Shown: positions 17,173 to 25,798, counted from the first letter of the stretch. The stretch is DNA of 64,000 nt from DAITAZ01 sp036824045 (GCA_036824045.1 DAITAZ010000010.1:30463-94462); one strand, 5' to 3'. Notes: generated from the sequence alone by a model not told the origin. Program-made: numbers and translations.

Positions 17173-17514
17173 TCAGCGCCCGGGGCGCCGGGGCCGTTCG
17201 GGATAGATGTTGCGGCCCGCGTCGTAGATATCCTGCCGGAGTTGTCGCCGCTCTTCCGGCGTCATCCGCCGCCGGGCCGCATCCCCGGCGTCCTGCCGCT
17301 CGGGGAACATGGGCTCAGCCTGGCGCCCGCCCCCCAAGGGGCGGCCCAGATCTCCGGGGTAACCTGCTCCGGGCGGATACAGCGGTCCTTGCTGGAACCC
17401 CGGGGGCTGCTCGCCCCCCCGGCCCCAGGCGCCCCCCCCGTACAAGGCGAGCATCATCCCGAGAACCGCAGTCCCCAGGTAACGCTGCCGCATCGAGAAG
17501 TCCGCCATGATCAC
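17173..17514 (-). CDS. Hypothetical secreted Pro/Gly/Arg-rich protein
   Basis: A GTG at 17514 has GGAG 5 bases upstream; an ATG at 17508 is the alternative. The product is about 113 aa. Residues 10-31 look like a signal peptide (YLGTAVLGMMLALYGGGAWG). The middle is rich in Gly, Pro and Gln; the C-terminus has a basic helical motif (MTPEERRQLRQDIYDAGRNI) that recurs in small secreted proteins of betaproteobacteria. No function is known. It follows the 139-aa secreted protein gene by 72 bp on the same strand. Confidence 0.7.
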   Translation of the reverse strand: MIMADFSMRQRYLGTAVLGMMLALYGGGAWGRGGEQPPGFQQGPLYPPGAGYPGDLGRPLGGGRQAEPMFPERQDAGDAARRRMTPEERRQLRQDIYDAGRNIYPERPRRPGR

Positions 17515-17586
17515 TACCGCTCCTTACCCGCCAGTCACCCGGCAATCGAACCCCGTTCACCTACGCTGCAAGCACGCGCCTCCGGG

Positions 17587-18006
17587 TCAATAAGGCCTGT
17601 CCCAGTCCTGCCAGGCACGCACGATATGCCGGTTGGCACGCAAGAGGTGGTGGCGCAAATGCTGCCATTCACCCCGGGAGAGCACACCGTCATCCATGGC
17701 CCAGCGTTCCGCCTGCCGGATGTCCCGGTGCTCGCGCCACAGCCAGCGGGCCTCCTCCGGGGAAATCCGGCCAGAATGCAAGCCGGCACGGATGCGCCCC
17801 GCCTGATGTTCCAGTTCCCCTGCGATCCAGGGGTCCCGTCCCGAACGGACGTCATTGTAGTGGTGACGCTCCATCGCGTTAAGCTCAGAGCGATAATCTG
17901 CTGCCGCCTCCGGATGGCTGGCTCCGTGCCAGGCCATAGCCGAACCTCCGGCACACACCCCAAGCACAAGCAACACCATCCGCGCCGGCCGAAATGCGAA
18001 TCTCAT
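17587..18006 (-). CDS. Hypothetical periplasmic His/Trp/Arg-rich protein
   Basis: The ATG at 18006 has a strong GGAGGAG upstream and gives 139 aa. A signal peptide (MVLLVLGVCAGGSAMA) ends before WHGASHPEA. The mature part is helical and rich in His, Arg and Trp: AMERHHYNDVRSGRD, RWLWREHRDIRQAERWAMDD and RGEWQHLRHHLLRANRHI. The segment MDDGVLSRGEW looks like a degenerate EF-hand-type loop. No family name can be assigned. It is divergent from ompR across a 177-bp spacer with OmpR-like repeats, so it may be under that regulator. Confidence 0.75.
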   Translation of the reverse strand: MRFAFRPARMVLLVLGVCAGGSAMAWHGASHPEAAADYRSELNAMERHHYNDVRSGRDPWIAGELEHQAGRIRAGLHSGRISPEEARWLWREHRDIRQAERWAMDDGVLSRGEWQHLRHHLLRANRHIVRAWQDWDRPY

Positions 18007-18095
18007 CGCGCTCTCCTCCGTCTGTCTGACAATTCGCGCCAAGATCACCAAGGCAACTCACTCTTGACTGCGCTTTCAGGCATAGTAGGCGCCAC

Positions 18096-18143
18096 TTGTA
18101 AGGGGTCTGTGTGCGCACCGCCCCGATTGTAAGCAGTTGTAAC
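18096..18143. promoter_or_regulatory. TTGTAA direct repeats, OmpR-type binding region
   Basis: TTGTAA occurs at 18096-18101, 18127-18132 and 18137-18142. The last two are 10 bp apart and read TGTAAG-N4-TGTAAC (18128-18143). This resembles the paired half-sites (GTTACA-N4-GTTACA on the other strand) often given for OmpR. The first copy is 31 bp upstream, three helical turns away. The repeats lie between ompR and the divergent secreted-protein gene, so autoregulation or control of that gene is likely but not shown. Confidence 0.5.
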
Positions 18144-18183
18144 CAAGGCGGACCGGCAGGCAGGGCCGGTACTGGAGCATCGA

Positions 18184-18906
18184 ATGAGTGAAGGCAAACA
18201 CAAGATTCTCGTCGTGGACGACGACCAGCGGTTGCGGGAGCTGTTGCAGCGCTACCTTTCCGAACAGGGGTTCAACGTGCGGGGCGTGGCCGACGCGGGC
18301 CAGATGGATCGCATGCTCGCCCGCGAATACTACGACCTGATGGTGCTGGACTTGATGCTGCCAGGCGAGGACGGCCTTTCCATCTGCCGCCGGCTGCGCG
18401 GCGCCATGCCGGATCTGCCCATCATCATGCTCACCGCCAAGGGCGACGAGGTGGACCGCATCGTCGGCCTCGAACTGGGTGCGGACGACTATCTGCCCAA
18501 ACCGTTCAACCCCCGCGAACTGGTCGCTCGCATCCACGCCGTGCTGCGCCGCCGCCCCCGGGAACTGCCGGGGGCGCCTTCCGCGGCGGACGAAGTGATC
18601 AGCTTCGGCTCCGTGGCCGTGGACCTGGGGGCCCGCACCCTCAAACGGGGCGATCAGATCCAGAGCCTGACTACCGGCGAATTCGCAGTGCTCAAAGTGC
18701 TGCTGACCCACCCCCGCCAGCCCCTCTCCCGGGACAGGCTGATGGAGCTGGCCCGTGGGCGGGAATACGAGGTCTTCGACCGGGCCATCGACGTGCAGAT
18801 TTCCCGCCTGCGCAAGCTGGTGGAGGATGACCCGGCCAAACCCCGGTACATCCAGACCGTGTGGGGCTTTGGCTACGTCTTTGTGCCAGACGGCACCAAG
18901 CAATGA
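18184..18906 (+). CDS. ompR: Response regulator, OmpR type
   Basis: 240 aa. The receiver domain has the acidic pocket VDDD (11-14), phospho-acceptor Asp56 (VLDLMLPGEDG) and Lys106 (LPKPFNPREL). The C-terminal winged helix (about 140-240) shows LTTGEFAVLKVLL, SRDRLMELARG and RYIQTVWGFGYVF. It is most like OmpR of osmoregulatory EnvZ/OmpR systems. GGAG lies 6 bp before the ATG. The stop overlaps the kinase start (ATGA). Confidence 0.93.
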   Translation: MSEGKHKILVVDDDQRLRELLQRYLSEQGFNVRGVADAGQMDRMLAREYYDLMVLDLMLPGEDGLSICRRLRGAMPDLPIIMLTAKGDEVDRIVGLELGADDYLPKPFNPRELVARIHAVLRRRPRELPGAPSAADEVISFGSVAVDLGARTLKRGDQIQSLTTGEFAVLKVLLTHPRQPLSRDRLMELARGREYEVFDRAIDVQISRLRKLVEDDPAKPRYIQTVWGFGYVFVPDGTKQ

Positions 18907-20273
18907 GTGTGTTGCCCCGGTCCCTGCTGTGGCGCACCTTTCTGTTGCTAACCCTGCTGATGCTGCTCTCGGTGCTGGCGTGGTCGTCCATCTATGCGTT
19001 TTTTGAACGGGCCCCCAGGGCACGCCAGACGGCCCAAGTGGTGATCAGTGTGGTCAACCTCACCCGCGCCGCGCTCATCTCCGCCGATCCGCTGTTGCGG
19101 ATGACGTTGCTGCGCGAGTTGGCCGAACGGGAAGGCATCCGCATCTACCCCAGCGAGGACAACGAAAAACTGGAGCCCCTGCCCCAGGATGTGGAGAACA
19201 GTCTGGTCATCACCCAGGTGCGCGCCGATTTGGGCGGCCAGACCCGCTTTGCCGCGGAACGGGAGGGAGAAGCCGGTTTCTGGGTGAGCTTCCGCATCGA
19301 GGACGAGGACGAATACTGGGTGATGCTGCCCCCCGAGCGGATCGAAAGCGCCCTGCCGCTGGAATGGATCGGCTGGGGGGCCGCGGCCATGAGCCTGGCG
19401 CTCCTGGGTGCCTGGGTGACCGTACGGCGTATCGCCCGCCCACTGAATGCACTGGCCAATGCGGCACGCACGGTGGGCCAAGGGGAAATCCCCCCCCGGC
19501 TGGACGAAACCGGCCCGGTGGAGCTGGCCACGGTCGCCCACGCCTTCAATCAGATGTCGCTGGATCTGGCCCAGTTGGAAAACGACCGGGCTCTGATCCT
19601 GGCGGGGATTTCCCACGATTTGCGCACGCCCCTGGCGCGCCTGCGCCTGGGCATCGAATTTTCGGGTGCCGATGAGGCGACCCGGGGTGGCATGGAGCAG
19701 GACATCGAGGACATGGATCGCATCATCGCCCAGTTCCTCGATTACGGCCGGGAGGTGGCTCCCGAAGGTGGCCGCGAATCCTGCGACGTGTCGGCTCAGG
19801 TCGAGGACATCGCCGCCGCCCTGCGCAGACGGGGCTCGGCGGTGCAGGACTCCACCTCCGGCCCGTTGCAGGTGGAAGGGCGCCCGGGGGCACTGCGGCG
19901 CGCCATCACCAATCTGGTGGAGAACGCGCTGCGCTATGCGGGCGACGCCGCGCCGGTGGAAGTCAGCACCCGTCAGGAGGACGGCAGGGCGATCATCGAA
20001 GTGGCGGATCGCGGCCCCGGTATTCCGCCCGATCAGGTAGAGCGGCTCAAACGCCCTTTCACCCGCCTGGAGGGCGCCCGCAGCAATGCCAAGGGTTCTG
20101 GCCTGGGCTTGGCCATCGTCAACCGCATCGCCCAAAGCCATGGCGGCAGCTTCGATCTCCTGGCCCGCCCGGGTGGGGGATTACTCGCCCGCATCAGCCT
20201 GCCTGCCGTCGCCACACCCGCCAAGCGGCGCTCCCTGACCCGGCGCAAACCCCGGGACTCCGCAGCCGATTGA
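18903..20273 (+). CDS. envZ: Sensor histidine kinase, EnvZ type
   Basis: The ATG at 18903 overlaps the ompR stop and gives 456 aa. Two transmembrane segments (about 11-31 and 153-173) flank a periplasmic domain of about 120 residues. A HAMP domain follows (RRIARPLNALANAARTVGQG), then the H-box with phospho-acceptor His238 (GISHDLRTPLARLRLGIEF), N-box (NLVENALRYA) and G-boxes (DRGPGIP, GSGLGLAIVNRI). The H-box and arrangement match EnvZ. It should autophosphorylate and control OmpR. Confidence 0.93.
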   Translation: MSVLPRSLLWRTFLLLTLLMLLSVLAWSSIYAFFERAPRARQTAQVVISVVNLTRAALISADPLLRMTLLRELAEREGIRIYPSEDNEKLEPLPQDVENSLVITQVRADLGGQTRFAAEREGEAGFWVSFRIEDEDEYWVMLPPERIESALPLEWIGWGAAAMSLALLGAWVTVRRIARPLNALANAARTVGQGEIPPRLDETGPVELATVAHAFNQMSLDLAQLENDRALILAGISHDLRTPLARLRLGIEFSGADEATRGGMEQDIEDMDRIIAQFLDYGREVAPEGGRESCDVSAQVEDIAAALRRRGSAVQDSTSGPLQVEGRPGALRRAITNLVENALRYAGDAAPVEVSTRQEDGRAIIEVADRGPGIPPDQVERLKRPFTRLEGARSNAKGSGLGLAIVNRIAQSHGGSFDLLARPGGGLLARISLPAVATPAKRRSLTRRKPRDSAAD

Positions 20274-20275
20274 GC

Positions 20276-20302
20276 AAAAAAAAGCGGCGCCCGAAGGCGC
20301 CG
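20276..20302 (-). terminator. Intrinsic terminator of clpB
   Basis: Read on the minus strand: CGGCGCC-TTCG-GGCGCCG, a 7-bp GC stem with the very stable UUCG loop, then C and eight T. It lies 45 bp after the clpB stop and begins 3 bp from the envZ stop. It can only work leftward because the T-run is on that side. Confidence 0.9.
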
Positions 20303-20346
20303 AGAAGTTGAGGTGATCTGCGGCCGCGCAAGCGCGCGCCTCACGG

Positions 20347-22929
20347 TCAGGCTTTGGCGAACTGCATCCGTCCGCCTTCGCAATCCACCCGGATACGATC
20401 CTTGGCGGCAAAGCGCCCTTCCAGGATGGCCTTGGCCAGCGGATTCTCGATCCGCTCCTGGATGGCACGCTTCAACGGCCGGGCACCGAACACCGGATCG
20501 AACCCCGCCTGGGCCAGTTCTGCCAACGCCCCTTCGCTGATGTCCATGCTCATCTCCAGCCGGGCCAGGCGTTTTTCCAGATAGTTGAGCTGGATGCGGG
20601 CGATGGATGCGATGTGTTTTTCGTCCAGCGCGTGAAAGACCACCACTTCATCGATCCGGTTGACGAATTCAGGCCGGAAGTAGGTTTTGACCTCGGCCAT
20701 CACCGCCAGCTTGACCACCTGGTAATCGTCTCCCGCCATCTGCTGAATCATCTGGCTACCCAGGTTGCTGGTCATCACGATCACGGTGTTCTTGAAGTCA
20801 ACGGTGCGCCCCTGGCCGTCGGTCATGCGACCATCGTCCAGCACCTGCAACAACACGTTGAACACATCCGGGTGGGCTTTCTCCACCTCATCCAGCAAGA
20901 TGACCGAGTAGGGCTTGCGCCGCACCGCTTCGGTCAGGTAACCACCTTCCTCGTAGCCGACGTATCCCGGAGGCGCTCCGATCAGGCGGGCAACCGAGTG
21001 CTTTTCCATGAACTCGCTCATGTCGATGCGGATCAGGTGCTCCTCGCTGTCGAACATGAACTCCGCCAGCGCCTTGCACAACTCGGTCTTGCCCACGCCG
21101 GTGGGCCCGAGGAACAGGAAGGAACCATAGGGCCGGTTCTCATCGGACAAGCCTGCCCGGGAACGGCGGATAGCGTCGGAAACCAGGCGCACGGCCTCAT
21201 CCTGCCCCACTACCCGGGAATGCAGCCGTTCTTCCATCTGCAGCAGCTTTTCCCGCTCGCCCTGCATCATCTTGCTCACGGGGATGCCCGTGGCCCGGGA
21301 AACCACTTCCGCAATCTCTTCGGCACCGACCTGCGTACGCAGCAACTTGTTGGCCGGCTTGCCGGTTTTGTCGCCGCTTTCGGCCTGCTTGAGCTGGGCT
21401 TCCAGTTGCGGCAGTTTGCCGTACTGCAATTCGGACATTTTCTGCCAGTCGCCCTTGCGCTGGAACTCGGCCATCTGCGCCTTCAGGCGGTCGATCTCTT
21501 CCTTGATCTGCTGGCTGCCCTGGACCTGGGATTTCTCCGCCTTCCAGATTTCCTCCAGGTCGGAGTATTCCTTTTCCAGCTTGGAAATCTCGTCCTCGAT
21601 GAGGCCAAAGCGCTTGATGGAGGCTTCGTCCTTCTCTTTCTTCACGGCCTCCCGCTCGATCTTGAGCTGGATCAGGCGGCGGTCCAGCTTGTCCATCGCC
21701 TCCGGTTTGGAGTCGATTTCCATCTTGATCCGGGCGGCCGCCTCGTCGATCAAATCGATGGCCTTGTCCGGCAGGAAACGATCGGTGATGTAGCGGTGGG
21801 ACAGCTCTGCCGCGGCGACAATGGCCGGGTCCGTAATGTCCACCCCGTGGTGCAGCTCGTACTTCTCCTGCAGGCCGCGCAGGATGGCGATGGTGCTCTC
21901 CACGCTCGGCTCATCCACCAGCACCTTCTGGAAGCGCCGCTCCAGCGCCGCGTCCTTTTCGATGTACTTGCGGTACTCGTCCAGGGTGGTGGCGCCCACG
22001 CAGTGCAGTTCGCCCCGTGCCAGGGCGGGCTTGAGCATGTTGCCCGCGTCGATGGCGCCTTCTGCCTTGCCCGCGCCCACCATGGTGTGGATCTCGTCGA
22101 TGAAGACGATGATCCGCCCCTCATCCTGGGCGATTTCCTTCAGCACCGCCTTCAGCCGTTCCTCGAACTCGCCCCGATACTTGGCCCCCGCCAGCAGCGC
22201 CGCCATGTCCAGGCTCAGCACCCGCTTGCCCTTGAGCGTCTCCGGCACCTCGCCATTGACAATGCGCTGGGCCAACCCCTCGACGATGGCAGTCTTGCCC
22301 ACGCCCGGCTCGCCGATCAGCACCGGATTGTTCTTGGTGCGCCGCTGCAGGATCTGGATCGCGCGGCGGATCTCATCGTCCCGACCGATCACCGGGTCCA
22401 GCTTGCCCAGCCGGGCCCGCTCCGTGAGATCCAGGGTGTATTTCTGCAGTGCCTGGCGCTGGCCTTCTGCCTCCTGGCTGCCCACGCTTTGTCCGCCGCG
22501 CACGGCCTCCACCGCCGCCTCCAGGGCCTTGCGGCCGAGCCCGTGCTCCTTGAGCAATCGGCCGCTCTCACCCTTGTCGTCCGCCAGCGCCAGCAGGAAC
22601 ATCTCGCTGGCGATGAACTGGTCACCCCGCTTCTGGGCCTCCCGGTCCGTGAGATTGAGCAGGTTATTCAGTTCCCGCCCGATCTGCACCTCTCCTCCGG
22701 TGCCCTGCACCTGGGGCAAACGATCCAGGGCTTTCTCCAGCGCCACCTTGAGCGGCCCGACATTCACCCCTGCCCGCTGCAACAGCGAGCCGGTCGCCCC
22801 GTCCTCCTGATTGAGCAAAGCCAGCAGCAGGTGCTGGGCTTCGATGAACTGGTTCTCCTTCCCCACGGCAAGGCTTTGAGCATCGGCCAGCGCCTGCTGG
22901 AACTTGGTGGTGAGCTTGTCAAATCGCAT
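20347..22929 (-). CDS. clpB: ATP-dependent disaggregase ClpB
   Basis: 860 aa, the standard ClpB length (857 in E. coli). It rescues aggregated proteins with DnaK. An N-terminal Clp repeat domain (MRFDKLTTKFQQALADAQSL) is followed by two AAA+ modules with Walker A motifs GEPGVGKTA (about 206) and GPTGVGKTE (about 607), and between them the long ClpB-specific middle coiled coil (about 410-525, EEIDRLKAQMAEFQRKGDW). There is no ClpP-docking loop. A sigma-32 promoter and a UUCG terminator flank it, so it is a single-gene heat-shock unit. Confidence 0.98.
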   Translation of the reverse strand: MRFDKLTTKFQQALADAQSLAVGKENQFIEAQHLLLALLNQEDGATGSLLQRAGVNVGPLKVALEKALDRLPQVQGTGGEVQIGRELNNLLNLTDREAQKRGDQFIASEMFLLALADDKGESGRLLKEHGLGRKALEAAVEAVRGGQSVGSQEAEGQRQALQKYTLDLTERARLGKLDPVIGRDDEIRRAIQILQRRTKNNPVLIGEPGVGKTAIVEGLAQRIVNGEVPETLKGKRVLSLDMAALLAGAKYRGEFEERLKAVLKEIAQDEGRIIVFIDEIHTMVGAGKAEGAIDAGNMLKPALARGELHCVGATTLDEYRKYIEKDAALERRFQKVLVDEPSVESTIAILRGLQEKYELHHGVDITDPAIVAAAELSHRYITDRFLPDKAIDLIDEAAARIKMEIDSKPEAMDKLDRRLIQLKIEREAVKKEKDEASIKRFGLIEDEISKLEKEYSDLEEIWKAEKSQVQGSQQIKEEIDRLKAQMAEFQRKGDWQKMSELQYGKLPQLEAQLKQAESGDKTGKPANKLLRTQVGAEEIAEVVSRATGIPVSKMMQGEREKLLQMEERLHSRVVGQDEAVRLVSDAIRRSRAGLSDENRPYGSFLFLGPTGVGKTELCKALAEFMFDSEEHLIRIDMSEFMEKHSVARLIGAPPGYVGYEEGGYLTEAVRRKPYSVILLDEVEKAHPDVFNVLLQVLDDGRMTDGQGRTVDFKNTVIVMTSNLGSQMIQQMAGDDYQVVKLAVMAEVKTYFRPEFVNRIDEVVVFHALDEKHIASIARIQLNYLEKRLARLEMSMDISEGALAELAQAGFDPVFGARPLKRAIQERIENPLAKAILEGRFAAKDRIRVDCEGGRMQFAKA

Positions 22930-22960
22930 GGAGTTTTCCTCCCAAATCGAACTGCAGCCT

Positions 22961-22988
22961 ATCTGGGGCCCCGGGGAGGAATTTCAAG
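22961..22988 (-). promoter_or_regulatory. Sigma-32 (RpoH) heat-shock promoter of clpB
   Basis: On the minus strand the -35 is CTTGAAA (22988-22982), the spacer is 13 bp and the -10 is CCCCAGAT (22968-22961). This nearly equals the consensus CTTGAAA-N13/14-CCCCATNT. It predicts a leader of about 26 nt carrying GGGAGGAAAA before the clpB ATG. Confidence 0.88.
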
Positions 22989-23068
22989 CAATGCTTGCAG
23001 GGAAAGAGGGGATTTCGGAAGGCCCTAAATTGCTGCCAAAATCCGGACACAAAAACAGGGAGCGAGAC

Positions 23069-24703
23069 ATGCACGCAAGTCACCGGCCGCGGCACGCCCG
23101 CCGCCACTCGAGCAGGAACAAGATCATGTCGGCCGCGGAGGCCGTGGCCCTGATACGGAACGAGGATACCGTTGCCACCACCGGATTCGTGGGCACCGGT
23201 TTCGCCGAGGGCATCGCGGTGGCACTGGAGCAGCGGTTTCTGGCTGCTCAGTCCCGGGGTACGCCCGCCCCAAGGGATCTGACCCTGGTCTACGCAGCCG
23301 GCCAGGGCGATGGCAAGCACCGGGGGCTCAACCATCTGGGCCATGAGGGCATGGTCAAGCGGGTAATCGGCGGCCATTGGGGCCTGGTGCCCCGCTTGCA
23401 GGAACTGGCGGTCGCCAACCGGATCGAGGCCTATAACCTGCCCCAAGGCGTGATCACCCACCTCTTTCGGGACATTGCCGCCGGCAAGCCCGGCACCATC
23501 ACCCGGGTGGGCTTGGGCACCTTTGTGGACCCACGCCACGGAGGCGGCAAGATCAACAGCCTGACCCGGGACGACGTGGTGGAGTTGGTCACCCTGCGGG
23601 GAGAGGAGTACCTCTTCTACCACGCCTTCCCGATCCATGTGGGCATCATCCGCGGCACCACCGCCGACCCGGCCGGCAACATCAGCATGGAAAAAGAAGC
23701 GCTGCTCCTGGAGGCCCGGGCCATCGCCATGGCCGCGCACAACAGTGGCGGCATCGTCATCGCTCAAGTGGAGCGGATCGCCGCCCGGCACAGCCTGAAC
23801 CCCCGCCAGGTTCAGATTCCCGGAGTGCTGGTGGACTGCGTGGTGCTCGCCGAACAGCCGGAACACCACCAGCAAACCTTCGCCGTGCCCTATTCCCCCG
23901 CCTATGCCGGCGAGTTGCGCGTTCCCGAGGACAGCCTCGCACCCATGGCCCTGGACGAACGCAAGATCATCGCCCGCCGCGCCGCCCTGGAACTGGCGCC
24001 ACACGCCGTGGTGAATCTCGGCATCGGCATGCCGGAGGGCGTGGCCAGCGTCGCCGCCGAGGAAGGCATCGCCGACCTGATGACCCTGACCACCGAACCC
24101 GGCGTGATCGGCGGCATTCCCGCCGGCGGGATGAATTTCGGTACGGGCATCAACACCGATGCGCTTCTCGACCAACCCAGCCAGTTCGACTTCTACGATG
24201 GCGGCGGACTCGATATTGCCTTCCTCGGCCTCGCCCAGGCAGACCGGGAGGGCAACCTCAACGTCAGCCGCTTCGGCCCCCGGCTGGCCGGCGCGGGCGG
24301 GTTCATCAACATCAGCCAAAACGCACGCAAGGTGGTTTTCGTGGGCACCTTCACCGCGGGGAATCTGGAAGTCTTGGTGGAGAACGGCCAACTGGCCATC
24401 CGCCGGGAGGGGCAATCCATGAAGTTCGTGGACGTGGTGGAACACCGCACCTTCAGCGGCGCCCAGGCTACCCTGCATGGCCAGCCAGTACTGTATGTGA
24501 CCGAGCGCTGTGTCTTTCGCCTCGGCCCGGAAGGGCTGGAGTTGGTCGAAATCGCCCCCGGCATCGATCTGGAGCGGGACATCCTGCAGCAGATGGCATT
24601 CCCGCCCGTGATCCGGGAAACGCCACGGCTCATGGACAGTCGCATCTTCGCCCGAGAAGCGATGGGACTGCGGTCCGCCTTGCTGGATGCGCCCCCCCGA
24701 TAA
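23069..24703 (+). CDS. Acyl-CoA/acetate CoA-transferase, YdiF/Pct type
   Basis: The ATG at 23069, with GGGAG six bases upstream, gives 544 aa. This is a class I CoA-transferase with alpha and beta halves fused in one chain. The catalytic glutamate is Glu343 in LTTEPGVIGGIP, which forms the glutamyl-CoA thioester. Other signatures are GFVGTGFAEGIA and NLGIGMPEGVASVAAEEG. Such enzymes move CoA between acetate, propionate or acetoacetate. Beside a phasin, a role in short-chain acyl-CoA supply or removal for polyhydroxyalkanoate is plausible but unproven. It is divergent from clpB. Confidence 0.9.
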   Translation: MHASHRPRHARRHSSRNKIMSAAEAVALIRNEDTVATTGFVGTGFAEGIAVALEQRFLAAQSRGTPAPRDLTLVYAAGQGDGKHRGLNHLGHEGMVKRVIGGHWGLVPRLQELAVANRIEAYNLPQGVITHLFRDIAAGKPGTITRVGLGTFVDPRHGGGKINSLTRDDVVELVTLRGEEYLFYHAFPIHVGIIRGTTADPAGNISMEKEALLLEARAIAMAAHNSGGIVIAQVERIAARHSLNPRQVQIPGVLVDCVVLAEQPEHHQQTFAVPYSPAYAGELRVPEDSLAPMALDERKIIARRAALELAPHAVVNLGIGMPEGVASVAAEEGIADLMTLTTEPGVIGGIPAGGMNFGTGINTDALLDQPSQFDFYDGGGLDIAFLGLAQADREGNLNVSRFGPRLAGAGGFINISQNARKVVFVGTFTAGNLEVLVENGQLAIRREGQSMKFVDVVEHRTFSGAQATLHGQPVLYVTERCVFRLGPEGLELVEIAPGIDLERDILQQMAFPPVIRETPRLMDSRIFAREAMGLRSALLDAPPR

Positions 24704-24789
24704 GCCACCCGGCGGCACACGCGTCGAAACCGCCCGACACGATTGAGTATCCGGCTCAAAAGGAGACATCCGCGTGGGCTGCCGAATTA

Positions 24790-24804
24790 TGTTGCACCGC
24801 AACA
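24790..24804. promoter_or_regulatory. TGTTGC-N3-GCAACA dyad, candidate PhaR operator
   Basis: A perfect 6+6 inverted repeat, TGTTGC-ACC-GCAACA, ends 10 bp before a TTGACA hexamer upstream of the phasin gene. PhaR, the repressor of phasin genes, is reported to bind TGC-rich dyads of the form CTGC-N3-GCAG. The fit in symmetry, spacing and location suggests a PhaR operator; this is inference. Confidence 0.45.
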
Positions 24805-24814
24805 ACAAACCTCC

Positions 24815-24843
24815 TTGACATCCGCGTGAATCGTGGTTGCATC
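24815..24843 (+). promoter_or_regulatory. Candidate phasin promoter
   Basis: A perfect -35 TTGACA (24815-24820) is followed 17 bp later by TGCATC (24838-24843), a poor -10. A second possible -10 (TAGACT, 24863-24868) pairs with TTGCAT (24837-24842) at a long spacing. Real promoter activity somewhere here is likely given the perfect -35, but the exact -10 is unclear. Confidence 0.35.
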
Positions 24844-24965
24844 GCCTGCGCTGTGATATCGTTAGACTAGGCTCAGGGAACGGGCGTTGGTGTTTGAATG
24901 CGAGGCCAGCCCCAATCAAAAGGAAGCCGCTTATTCAATCCAACCAATCGGCTGCGGAGGGAACG

Positions 24966-25760
24966 ATGTCCAATCAAAGAGAACAGTTCAACGAGATCCA
25001 GCGCAAGAACCTGGAAGCTGCCATGCGTCTTGCACAGATCTCCATCGACAATTCACAGCGCATCATGGAACTGCAGGTTGCCACCGCCAAGGCCCTGTTC
25101 GACGAAGGCGTCCAGAATGCCAAGGCCCTGAGCGGGGTGAAGGATCCCAAGCACGCCATGGACCTGCGCGCCGGCTACGCCCGCAACACCACTGAAAAGA
25201 TGCTTTCCTGCGCCCGCGAAATCGCCGAGATCACTTCCAAGACTCAGGCTGAGTTCGGCCGCATGGTCGGGCAGCAACTCACCAGCGGTGGCAAGGACAT
25301 GATGGATGCCTTGCAAAAGCTGTTCAAGGGCATGCCCATCACCGACCACAACGCCATGGACGCCATCCAGCGCGCCATGGAAACCGCCCGCAGCGCCTTC
25401 GATCAGGTCACCAAGGCCTCCAGCGAAGCGTTCCACTCCTTCAACGCGCTGGCCCAGAAAGCCGCCAGTTCCGCCAGCATTGCAACTGAAGCCGCCGCAG
25501 AGGCTGTGACCAAAGCCACGGAGGCTGCGTCCGAGGCCGCAAGCAAAGCTGGAAAAGCCACAAAATCCGCCGCCAGCAAGGCGGCCGCGGCAACCAAGGA
25601 GGCTGCAGCAGAAACCGCTGCGGCCGCCAAGGAAGCGGCCGCCAAAACAGTTGAGGCTGTGGAAGAAGCGGCCGCCGAAGTGAAGGAGGCTGCGGCAGAG
25701 GTAGTGGCCCCGGCCGCCAAACCCAAGCGCGCCCCGGCCCGCAAGAAGAAAGCGGAGTAA
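24966..25760 (+). CDS. Phasin family protein with lysine/alanine-rich histone-like tail
   Basis: The ATG at 24966 follows GGAGGGAACG and gives 264 aa; the frame is open upstream but without family match. Residues 1-150 form the helical phasin domain (EQFNEIQRKNLEAAMRLAQI, NAMDAIQRAMETARSAFDQV) that coats polyhydroxyalkanoate granules. The last ~100 residues are nearly all Ala, Glu, Lys and Thr in heptad-like repeats and end in PAAKPKRAPARKKKAE, which resembles the histone-H1-like tail of PhaF. Such a tail can bind DNA and help share granules at division. Typical phasins are about 180-190 aa, so the tail is the distinctive part. A strong terminator follows. Confidence 0.9.
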   Translation: MSNQREQFNEIQRKNLEAAMRLAQISIDNSQRIMELQVATAKALFDEGVQNAKALSGVKDPKHAMDLRAGYARNTTEKMLSCAREIAEITSKTQAEFGRMVGQQLTSGGKDMMDALQKLFKGMPITDHNAMDAIQRAMETARSAFDQVTKASSEAFHSFNALAQKAASSASIATEAAAEAVTKATEAASEAASKAGKATKSAASKAAAATKEAAAETAAAAKEAAAKTVEAVEEAAAEVKEAAAEVVAPAAKPKRAPARKKKAE

Positions 25761-25798
25761 CGCCCCGGCCCCGGATCGGGGCTGAGATGGCCAGCCAG

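Noticed and set aside
20614..23028. 804-aa open frame opposite clpB
   Set aside because: Antisense shadow caused by GC-rich codon bias; it covers the certain clpB gene and has no domain-like sequence.
22919..24919. 666-aa open frame opposite the CoA-transferase
   Set aside because: Low-complexity His/Gly/Ala composition; it overlaps a certain gene and the clpB promoter.
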